Positions 13,176-21,300 of a stretch of DNA of 24,738 bases are shown in pieces. The notes below the pieces were generated by a model, which did not search any database, was not told the origin of the DNA, and saw only the letters and a list, made by a program, of their open reading frames with translations. Position 1 is the first letter of the stretch. Each line of letters opens with the position of its first letter. Where the stretch lies: positions 1 to 24,738 of IMG/VR virus record IMGVR_UViG_3300008262_003574. One strand, written 5' to 3'. This DNA comes from a virus. The position numbers and the translations under genes are program-made.

Positions 13176-14681
13176 TCAATTCAGAGTATAAATTAAATCT
13201 TGTGTTGGAATTTTAAACATACTTGAACTAAAAGCAACAGTTTTGTTTTTAAAAATGTAAACTTCTTTATTAAGATTTGAGAAAATTAACAAGTCGGTAT
13301 TGAATTTTTTAACAAACCCTTTGATTTTGATATGATAGAAACCTTCAATTACTTCCATACTTAAAATTGGTTTTACTTGAGCGTTTTGTATTTTGTTATC
13401 AAAATTTACTGTTAAATCAGTTCCTGCAAAATCTTCTTTTGAACCTAAACTACCTACTACAGTAGCAGTTCCTTCACCAAATTCTTGATTGATTTTTTTT
13501 GCAACATACTCTTCAAGTTGACCACCTTTGTCATGTGTTCTTTTTAAAAGTTTCATAATTTTATCAAGAGTTTTAGACCCTTTAAAAATTCTTTCACCAA
13601 AAAAACCCAAATACTCACAAAATTTGTTTATTTCTTCTACTTGTTGTGAAGGTGTTACCCCAATAAAATTTAATGTGGGTTTATTTAATTTTGTAAGTAC
13701 CACATTTAAATCATCAACTAAAATTTTAAACCCAATATAGTTTGTATTTAATTTATTAATTACTGAACGACCAGGAGCTTCTAAATCGTAAATACCTGAA
13801 GATGAACCTTCAGAGTGTTGATTGTTTTCATACCATTTATCAGATAAAACTCTTTTCAGTGTATTGTCAATACATCTTCTATAAGTCCAAAGAACATTTT
13901 TGTTGTTACTAAAAATATCTGAATAATCAGATACGTTTTCGTATAAAAGTTTTTTTGGTGAAATTGATTCGTTCAATTTTTTTTCAGTTTTTGATTTGTA
14001 TAACTCGTTAACAAATTCCCAATTAATTACGTCCCAAAAATTTTCAATATATTCGTCTCTTTTGTTTTGGTATTTTAAATAATAAGCGTGTTCCCACAAA
14101 TCTAAACCTAACAACGGAAAACCACCCTTGTTTATTATGTTCATAAGTGGATTATCCTGATTTGAAGTCGACATAACTTTTAATCTACCAGTATCGGTTA
14201 ATACTAACCAACACCATCCTGAACCAAATCTTTTTCTTGAGATTTCTTCAAATTTAGTTTTGAAGTTACGATATGTTCCAAATTGTTTAACAATCTTTTC
14301 AAACACTTCACCACTTGGTTTTTGTGGGGTTGGTGATAACATCTTCCAAAACAATGCGTGATTAAATGCTCCACCTGCGTTGTTTCTTATTGTTGTATTA
14401 TACTTTGAAATTTGTTTAACAATGTTTTCTAATTCAACATCCCCATAATCTTTTTTACGAAGAGCTGAATTTAATTTTTTAACATACCCTTTGTAATGTT
14501 TCTGATAATGAAACTTCATTGTTTCAGGGTCAATAAATCTTCTTAATGATGCGTAACCGTAAGGTAATTTATCAATACCTATGGTTTTCATTTCGTTAAT
14601 AAAAAATTTGGTTTCAGGTTGAGTTTCCTCACCTAATATACGACTAACTAATGACTCTGATACTAAATTTAACGATTTCAT
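13176..14681 (-). CDS. Superoxide dismutase (Mn type) fused to a PD-(D/E)XK nuclease-like domain
   Basis: 501 residues. Residues about 35-230 are a complete iron/manganese SOD: metal ligands His58 (FHYQKH), His108 (FNHALFW), Asp194 and His198 (DLWEHAYY), with gateway residues His62 and Tyr66. NNAGGAFNH and STSNQDNPLM (Gln175) match the Mn-type rather than the Fe-type pattern. It should convert superoxide to oxygen and peroxide. A linker (231-250) leads to about 250 more residues found in no ordinary SOD. The end (GGQLEEYVAKK, then GTDLTVNF with Asp422, then AQVKP with Gln435 and Lys437) fits the E...D...QxK core of restriction-type nucleases. The N-terminus (MKSLNLVSESLVSRILGEE) resembles a capsid-targeting peptide with an LxE site, and LNE and LYE sites lie in the linker. 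It sits between helicase and neck-like genes. SOD is certain; nuclease and packaging are inference. Confidence 0.9.
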   Translation of the reverse strand: MKSLNLVSESLVSRILGEETQPETKFFINEMKTIGIDKLPYGYASLRRFIDPETMKFHYQKHYKGYVKKLNSALRKKDYGDVELENIVKQISKYNTTIRNNAGGAFNHALFWKMLSPTPQKPSGEVFEKIVKQFGTYRNFKTKFEEISRKRFGSGWCWLVLTDTGRLKVMSTSNQDNPLMNIINKGGFPLLGLDLWEHAYYLKYQNKRDEYIENFWDVINWEFVNELYKSKTEKKLNESISPKKLLYENVSDYSDIFSNNKNVLWTYRRCIDNTLKRVLSDKWYENNQHSEGSSSGIYDLEAPGRSVINKLNTNYIGFKILVDDLNVVLTKLNKPTLNFIGVTPSQQVEEINKFCEYLGFFGERIFKGSKTLDKIMKLLKRTHDKGGQLEEYVAKKINQEFGEGTATVVGSLGSKEDFAGTDLTVNFDNKIQNAQVKPILSMEVIEGFYHIKIKGFVKKFNTDLLIFSNLNKEVYIFKNKTVAFSSSMFKIPTQDLIYTLN

Positions 14682-14685
14682 TAAT

Positions 14686-14693
14686 TATAAATA
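14686..14693 (-). promoter_or_regulatory. TATTTATA element before the SOD fusion gene
   Basis: Read leftward it is TATTTATA, four bases before the ATG at 14681 and just past the helicase stop at 14695. It could give the SOD gene its own late start within the leftward block. Confidence 0.45.
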
Positions 14694-14694
14694 C

Positions 14695-16455
14695 TTACTT
14701 ACTATTGATTTCGTTAAGTATTTGTTCAACAATATCTACAGAATTTTCATCAACATCACCCATAACCGTACCAATAATCTGTTTCTTCTTTATCAGAATG
14801 TCGTAGATAACACCCTCAATTGTATTTTCAAATAGTGGGTAATATACTGAAACTGAATTTTTTTGTCCGTATCTGTATGCTCGGTCTTCAGCTTGGGAAT
14901 GTTCTGCCGGTACAAATGATAGGTCATTCATAATAACAGCTTCACCCGCAGTAAGTGTTAATCCAACACCTGCGGCTTTCATATTACCACAAAAAACTTG
15001 TATTTTATCACTCTCTTGGAACTTGTCAACCGCATCTTGTCTTGCAGGTTTTGATGTTGACCCATCTAAATAAACAGATTTTTTACCAAAATGTTCGTGT
15101 ATCTTTTTAAGTGGTTCGGTAAAGTTACTAAAGATAATAACTTTTTTACCTTGTTCGATAATGTTCTCAGCAAGTTCAATTGTAATTGGTATTTTTTCTT
15201 CGGCAATTACTTGTCTTACTTTCATCAGTTTTGTAAACTGAACAGATAATGACTTTGATTCGTCTTGTCTGTTGTTATACCAATCATAATACTCACCCAT
15301 CAATCCTTCATATAACCTTGATTTCAAACGAAGGTAAACAGGAGTCATAATTTTTTCAGGTAAATCTAAAACATCAGTTTTTAATCTTCTTAAAATTTGA
15401 CGAGAAGTCCTTTCTCTCAACTCTTCCAAGTTTGACGCTCCTGTAACATTCCAAATCTTTTTACCACCAACTCTAAACTGATATCCACCACAATATCTAA
15501 TTGCGTATGCTTGCCAGTTTTGACTTACAGGACTATCAATAAGTTTTAAGATATTGTAATAATTCATTGGACGAGAAGTCATTGGTGTTCCCGTTAGTAA
15601 CCATAATTTTTTAATATTCTTGGTTACATCCATTATAATCTTTGTTCTTTGAGCTTGAGCGTTTGAAACATAATGTGCTTCATCTATAACAACTAAATCA
15701 AACTTTGAATTAAGAATTATTGAGTTTAACTTATCTTTTGGGTCATGGAAGTTTTTAAGAATGTCGTAGTTAACAATAACGTAGTCCGCTTGTTCAAACT
15801 TCTTACCCTCACAGATATAAACTGATTTGTCAGTATAGTTTTTGATTTCTCTTTCCCAATTTATTTTGAGAGACGCTGGACAAATAATTAACACTCTATT
15901 AGCTCCACTTTCTAACGAAGCAATAACAGTACTTGTTGTTTTACCAAGTCCCATGTCATCTGCTAAAATAAACTTGTCGTTTTTTAATAACTTTTCAATT
16001 GCTTCTTTTTGGTGAGTAAGTGGTGGACGGTTTTCGTATTTTGAGTAATCAACGTCAACCAAGTTTTCGGTGTATTGTTTGATAACCGCCGCTTTTGGTA
16101 TCCAAAAATCATGAATAGTTTCACCACTAAAAATCTTACCCCAAATATGATATGATTTATCTTTTTCAATTAAAATCTTTTCAACGTAAATTTTATCAGG
16201 TTCCTTAATGAATGGATTATCGGCAACAAGTTTTTGTGAAAAGTATGAGTCAATCTCAACCCATTTCTTAGCGACTTTTGGAACTACTGAATTATAGTCA
16301 ATAACATAATCACATTGAGCTCTTGTTGGGACATACTTTTTATTTGACTCAATTTGTTTCTTTAATTTAAGGATATAGTTATTTGAGCCTTGATAATTTT
16401 CAAGAATGGATATTGCTTGTTGCTCAACACTTAAATGTCCCGTAGAAGTCGTCAA
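14695..16455 (-). CDS. SNF2-family DNA helicase/translocase
   Basis: 586 residues. All helicase motifs are in order: Q-like THQKEAIEKLL (147-157), Walker A DDMGLGKT (166-173, Lys172), Ia ICPASLKINWEREI (191-204), DEAH box VIDEAH (256-261), III LLTGTP (286-291), IV VIIFSNF (439-445), V AAGVGLTLTAG (494-504) and VI QAEDRAYRYGQ (521-531) with two arginine fingers. The DEAH box with RAYRxGQ marks the SNF2 class, close to the SMARCAL1-like fork-remodelling type. It probably translocates on duplex DNA at forks or recombination intermediates, a role T4 gives to UvsW. A region of about 140 residues before the motor is not recognised. The start is TTG at 16453-16455: an in-frame TAA lies three codons upstream and there is no ATG before the conserved region. 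Confidence 0.93.
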   Translation of the reverse strand: MTTSTGHLSVEQQAISILENYQGSNNYILKLKKQIESNKKYVPTRAQCDYVIDYNSVVPKVAKKWVEIDSYFSQKLVADNPFIKEPDKIYVEKILIEKDKSYHIWGKIFSGETIHDFWIPKAAVIKQYTENLVDVDYSKYENRPPLTHQKEAIEKLLKNDKFILADDMGLGKTTSTVIASLESGANRVLIICPASLKINWEREIKNYTDKSVYICEGKKFEQADYVIVNYDILKNFHDPKDKLNSIILNSKFDLVVIDEAHYVSNAQAQRTKIIMDVTKNIKKLWLLTGTPMTSRPMNYYNILKLIDSPVSQNWQAYAIRYCGGYQFRVGGKKIWNVTGASNLEELRERTSRQILRRLKTDVLDLPEKIMTPVYLRLKSRLYEGLMGEYYDWYNNRQDESKSLSVQFTKLMKVRQVIAEEKIPITIELAENIIEQGKKVIIFSNFTEPLKKIHEHFGKKSVYLDGSTSKPARQDAVDKFQESDKIQVFCGNMKAAGVGLTLTAGEAVIMNDLSFVPAEHSQAEDRAYRYGQKNSVSVYYPLFENTIEGVIYDILIKKKQIIGTVMGDVDENSVDIVEQILNEINSK

Positions 16456-16501
16456 AATATTTTAATTAACTATACAACTATAATAATAATCAAAAAAGAA
16501 A

Positions 16502-16509
16502 TATTTATC
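16502..16509 (+). promoter_or_regulatory. TATTTATC element before the gp14-like gene
   Basis: TATTTATC three bases before the ATG at 16513, which supports that start over a longer in-frame extension that would run into the helicase gene. On the other strand it reads GATAAATA, 46 bases before the helicase TTG start, so it could serve either side of this divergent spacer. Confidence 0.45.
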
Positions 16510-16512
16510 AAT

Positions 16513-17028
16513 ATGTCAAATAGAATAGTTCCAATAACAAGATTAGGTAAATTTTTCGGTGCAGAAGATTACAATTTGGATATCAACATGGGTAGAGAAT
16601 GGTTAGAAGGTGATATGAACTTCACTCTTGTATTATATCGTGTTGACAAACAGAAGACAAATGTAGATGATGTATATGGTGAAGCGTCTGTTGACGGAAT
16701 TAAATTTTTACCACCTGTTGAGTTTAAGGCTTTTTTACAAATTGTTGCCCCTGAAAATAAATTTCTTGGGACAAGTAAGATTAATCAGTTAGAGCCGGGA
16801 AACGCAAGAATATCAGTATATCAATCACACCTTGATGAATTAGGAGTTGATATAGAATATGGTGATTATATTGGTTATTACGAAACTGAAAGTAGAGTTA
16901 GATATTATGTAGTTAATAATGACGGACGTGTTGTTTCAGATAACAAACATACTTATGCAGGATACAAACCGTTTTATAGAACAATAAACGCATCTCCTGT
17001 AATGGAAAACGAATTTAGAGGATTATAA
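16513..17028 (+). CDS. Putative neck protein (T4 gp14-like)
   Basis: 171 residues from the ATG at 16513. The reading frame is open further upstream, but that part has no conserved look and overlaps the helicase start. The order of features follows T4 gp14: a YGEA segment (YGED/FGED in relatives), a PPVEFKAFLQ strand, a Gly-containing turn, NARISVYQSHLDELG, then EYGDYIGYYE and a Tyr/Phe-rich end (GYKPFYRTI). In T4, gp14 sits under gp13 at the head neck and receives the finished tail. It is the first gene of the rightward tail module, and its TAA stop overlaps the next ATG by one base. The match is remote, so it is offered as likely rather than sure. Confidence 0.65.
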   Translation: MSNRIVPITRLGKFFGAEDYNLDINMGREWLEGDMNFTLVLYRVDKQKTNVDDVYGEASVDGIKFLPPVEFKAFLQIVAPENKFLGTSKINQLEPGNARISVYQSHLDELGVDIEYGDYIGYYETESRVRYYVVNNDGRVVSDNKHTYAGYKPFYRTINASPVMENEFRGL

Positions 17029-18080
17029 TGGGATTACCTAAAATTAAAAAAACTTTACCCCTTACATACCCACCTATTGGTTATGAACGAAGATTAGAAC
17101 TTCTTGAAGATATCAATAAGGATGGAACTTACTTGCCTAAATCTATTTTACATGAAGATTTAGATAGAGGGTTTTTAGATTTTGTTAAAAATGATTTAAA
17201 AACTGTTGTTAGTGGTAAAATAGTTAAAGTTGTAGATATTTTAATGACGACTCAAAACTGGGCTCAATTTACACAAACTTGGGATTTTAACAACATAGAT
17301 AAAAACGTTGAACCACCAATTATAACAACTGTAAGAACTCCTGAAGTAAAATATGGTACATTACCGTCTTTAAAATATACGATACCTAATAGAAAACAAT
17401 TTTATTACGCTGCGGTACCGACTTGGGACGGACAAAGAAAAGGTATGGATATATACACAATTCCCCAGCCAGTTCCTGTAGATATAAAATATTCTGTTAA
17501 AATTATTTGTAATAGAATGAGAGAATTGAATAAATTCAATCAAATTGTTATTGAAAAATTTTCATCTCGTCAGGCTTATACTAAAATAAAAGGACATTAT
17601 ATTCCAATAACTTTAGATGAAATTTCAGATGAATCTGTTATGGATGTTGAAAAAAGAAGATACTACATCCAATCTTACGCTTTTACTTTACAAGGGTTTT
17701 TAAGTGATGAAGAAGAATACCAAGTTAAACCTGCAATTAGTAGAAGTTTGATTATGGTTGAGTTAGATAATAGAAAGAAAAAAGTTAAAAAAAAGGTACT
17801 ACCCCCAAATCCTGACCAATACCAATTTAATGCAAATTATCCTGTAGGTACCACCGCATATACTCAAACTTTTAATTATACTGCAAACATAAAGGTTGAG
17901 GGTAGTGAAAATGTTAACTCTTATGCAATATACATTAATGGTTTATATTACGGTGATAGTTCAACACAGTTGTTAACAGGTTATATACAAATTAATGATA
18001 GTGATGAATTATCAATTACTGTCGTTAAAACAAATGGAAGTTTAAGTAGTACTATAAAATTAGTTTCCACAATACTTTAA
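17028..18080 (+). CDS. Putative tail sheath terminator/completion protein (T4 gp15-like)
   Basis: 350 residues. The central part (PVDIKYSVKIICNRMRELN, then FNQIVIEKF, then HYIPITLDEISDES and RRYYIQSYAFTLQGFL) matches the arrangement of T4 gp15 (I-Y-E-L-S-I-F..., F-Q-I-V-E-Q-I-L..., RRRIEWSLTFEVNGW). In T4 this protein caps the contracted or extended sheath and tube and docks to the neck. After about residue 240 there is a Lys-rich hinge (RKKKVKKKVLPP) and an extra beta-sandwich-like tail of about 80 residues (TFNYTANIKVEG, YAIYINGLYYGD) that T4 gp15 does not have in this form. The gene follows the gp14-like gene with a one-base TAATG overlap and precedes the sheath, the same order as in T4. 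Confidence 0.7.
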   Translation: MGLPKIKKTLPLTYPPIGYERRLELLEDINKDGTYLPKSILHEDLDRGFLDFVKNDLKTVVSGKIVKVVDILMTTQNWAQFTQTWDFNNIDKNVEPPIITTVRTPEVKYGTLPSLKYTIPNRKQFYYAAVPTWDGQRKGMDIYTIPQPVPVDIKYSVKIICNRMRELNKFNQIVIEKFSSRQAYTKIKGHYIPITLDEISDESVMDVEKRRYYIQSYAFTLQGFLSDEEEYQVKPAISRSLIMVELDNRKKKVKKKVLPPNPDQYQFNANYPVGTTAYTQTFNYTANIKVEGSENVNSYAIYINGLYYGDSSTQLLTGYIQINDSDELSITVVKTNGSLSSTIKLVSTIL

Positions 18081-18226
18081 TTCTCCCCATAAATATCTTT
18101 TTTTTCAACACACGTATCAATAATTAATTTTTCTAAAAACTTATGAATTTTGTAACCATGTTTGTTACAATAGTTTTTTAAGATTTCGTGACTCTCAGGT
18201 GATATTTTAATGTTCTTAATTTTCAA
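18077..18226 (-). CDS. Small ribbon-helix-helix-like protein
   Basis: 49 residues with a TTG start at 18224-18226. After an in-frame TAA further upstream there is no ATG. The sequence KIKNIKISPESHEILKNYC, then KHGYKIHKFLEKLIID, has the strand-helix-turn-helix pattern of small MetJ/Arc/CopG-type DNA-binding proteins: a beta strand IKIS, a helix HEILKNYCNKHG, and a second helix KFLEKLIIDTCV. It is transcribed against the tail genes in the 266-base gap before the sheath gene. Its TAA overlaps the TAA of the gp15-like gene through the shared TTAA. A TATTTATA element (18261-18268) stands 34 bases before the start in the coding orientation. It may be a phage transcription regulator; the targets are unknown. 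Confidence 0.6.
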   Translation of the reverse strand: MKIKNIKISPESHEILKNYCNKHGYKIHKFLEKLIIDTCVEKKDIYGEN

Positions 18227-18260
18227 GGTAGAAAAAAGGTAGAATTTATTCCTACTGTTT

Positions 18261-18268
18261 TATAAATA
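18261..18268 (-). promoter_or_regulatory. TATTTATA element before the small RHH-like gene
   Basis: Leftward TATTTATA, 34 bases before the TTG start at 18226. Rightward it reads TATAAATA, 78 bases before the sheath ATG, so a T4-type late promoter for the sheath gene is an alternative reading. Confidence 0.45.
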
Positions 18269-18304
18269 GTTACTTAACGTATTAGTTTTTGAATAAAAAG
18301 ACAA

Positions 18305-18312
18305 TATTTATC
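18305..18312 (+). promoter_or_regulatory. TATTTATC element before the sheath gene
   Basis: TATTTATC followed by AATAAATAAA, 34 bases before the sheath ATG. The spacing is almost the same as before the tube gene (33), the other very abundant virion protein. Confidence 0.55.
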
Positions 18313-18346
18313 AATAAATAAATTTTCAAAAACATTTAAAATAAAA

Positions 18347-21300
18347 ATGGCAACATCAAACAAAGTTTTCGTCTCGCCAGGTGTATATACATCAGAAAGA
18401 GACTTATCATTTGTTTCACAAAGTGTTGGGATTACCACGTTGGGTATAGCTGGAGAAACCTTAAAAGGCCCAGCTTTTGAACCAATCTTCATCACAAGTT
18501 ATGGAGAGTTTGAAACCTATTTCGGCGGTACTACTCCTGAAAAATTTGTGAACACACAAATCCCAAAATATGAGGCAGCATATATTGCTAAGTCATATCT
18601 TCAACAATCTAACCAATTGTTTGTAACAAGAATCTTAGGATTATCAGGTTATGACGCAGGGCCATCTTGGTCTATTACAACTGTGGCTAATGTAGATTGT
18701 AATACTGTTGCACTTACAGGTACTGCAACACCATTTACCGCAACATTTGTTGGTACAACGGCTTCAACATCAACAGTAACAATTACAGGTTTACCTGTTG
18801 GAATTACAAATGCAACAACTCCTTATACAACATATAGTGGAGGTTCATCAACTATTTATGCTCAACTTCAGAGTCAAATTTTTGGTGTAATTGGTTCTAA
18901 TTCAACTTCAGCATCTTCCATCTATTATTTTGGAGCGGTTTCGGGAGCTCAAGTTACGGCAAACATTGCTGCTGGATATTCAGCATCTACAAACGTATTT
19001 GGTGTTAATGCAATAAGTGCTTCAAGTATTGATTATTGTTCTGAAGTTAATGATGTATGGTATTATGCTACATTTACACCTCCAACAACAGGTGAAAATT
19101 ACAATGGTTATTCGTTCTTTAGTAGAATTAGTACAATAACTGGTACGTCAGGTTCTTATAGTGGTTCTATAACAGGTAATATCTATAACTTCTCAGGTTT
19201 AACTTATTCAGGTTATAATGATTTAGTTGTGGCAACTTTACGTTCAAGAGGTATTACAAATTATTCATCGACACAAAACGGCCCTGATTACCAAGTAACA
19301 GGTACTTCAGACGTACAAATGATTTGTACAGGTTCTTATTCGGGAGTTACTAAAAATCCATTTAGTACATTCTTGATTTCAGGTTTAACTTATGAAAATT
19401 CAGCATTCCAATTTGAAACTTCGTTTAATGCGGGTAACGCTAACTATATTTCTAAAGTATTTGGTGTTGAGAACTTCGCTAAAGATAGAACTGAAGTTCC
19501 GTTGTTTGTTGAAGAGCGTTATCCGACATTATTAAATTACGGTTATAATAAAGGTTATATTCGTGGTTTGAATTGTAGTTTAATTTCTTTACCTGAAGCG
19601 AGAAATAATGATACATCATCTATCGCTTATTATCTTGAGCAATACCAAACACCTGAATCTCCGTGGGTTGTTTCGGAATTACGTGGTAATTTAGTTTATA
19701 GATTGTTTAAAGTTTATACAATTGCTGATGGTAATGCTGCGAACACTGAAATTAAAGTGTCCGTTGCAAACATATCATTTAACAATGGTACATTTGACCT
19801 TATTGTTCGTGATTTCTTTGATACAGATGCGAATCCTGTTGTTTTAGAGAAGTTTACAAACTGTAGTATGGACCCGGCTGAAAATAGTTATGTGGCTAAA
19901 AAAGTTGGTTCATCTGATGGTGAATATGCAGTACAGTCGAAATATATTTTTGTAGAAGTAAATGAAGAGGCACCTGTAGATGCACTTCCTTGTGGATTTG
20001 AAGGTTTTGTAACAAGAACTTACACAGGTGCAAAATCACCATTCCAAATCTTCAAAACAAAATACGACTATCCTGGTGAAGTTATTTACAACCCACCATT
20101 TGGAACAACTTCTAACGGTTCTAACACTACTGCTAGTTCAGGTGATAACATAAGAAGAACTTATTTAGGTATTTCTTCAGCGGTAGCGTTCTCATCAGAC
20201 GCACCAGGTTATGACCCTGATTTCTTCCAATACAAAGGGATGCCAAATCCAAATTCGGCAACTTGTACACCACCTTCTCACGTATTTTGGCCAAATGTTA
20301 CAAAAGGTTTCCACATGGATTCAGGAGCGACTTCTATTGTTATAGCAAATGTTTACCAAAACAGTGGTCAAACAGCATTTGAAGTTGGAGCTGGTTCATT
20401 TAGTTCAGAACCTACGTCACAAACAAGTCCATATTACTTCTTATATTCTCGTAAGTTTACATTCCTTGTTCAAGCAGGATTTGACGGATGGGATATATAC
20501 AGAGAATATAGAACAAACGCTGACAGATTCCGTTTAGGAAACACAGGATATAAACAAGGAGCTCTATCTTGTGCACCGTACACAGATGCTACAGGATGGG
20601 GAGCATTTAAACAAATCACAGTTGGTGATAACACAGTTGATTACGCAAATACTGACTATTACGCATACTTGTTAGGTGTACAATCATTTGCAAATCCTGA
20701 AGTAACAAACATCAATGTTCTTGTAACACCTGGTGTTGACTATGTTAACAATAGTGATTTAGTTTCTGCAACAATCGATATTGTTGAAAACGACAGAGCG
20801 GATTCAATCTACATCTGTACAACTCCTGACTTTAACTTATTACAACCATCAACTTCAATGGATAATTTAATTTACCCACAAGAAGCGGTTGATAATTTAG
20901 AAAATACAGGAATTGACTCTAATTACACAGCAACTTACTATCCATGGGTTCTTACTCGTGACACGGTAAACAATACTCAAATCTATATTCCATCAACTGC
21001 TGAAGTTACAAGAAACTTAGCGTTAACTGACAATATAGCGTTCCCATGGTTCGCAACTGCGGGTTACACAAGAGGTATTGTAAATGCTATCAGAGCAAGA
21101 AAGAGATTAACTCAAGAAGATAGAGATACTCTTTATAAGGGAAGAATTAACCCAATTGCAACTTTCAACGACGTTGGAACTGTAATTTGGGGTAACAAAA
21201 CTCTTCAAATTAGAGAGTCAGCTCTTGACAGAATTAACGTAAGAAGATTGTTATTACAAGCTCGTAAGTTGATTTCAGCGGTAGCGGTAAGATTGTTGTT

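Noticed and set aside
16435-16512. N-terminal extension of the gp14-like frame
   Set aside because: It overlaps the helicase start, encodes low-complexity Ile/Lys sequence, and the ATG at 16513 sits directly behind a TATTTATC element.
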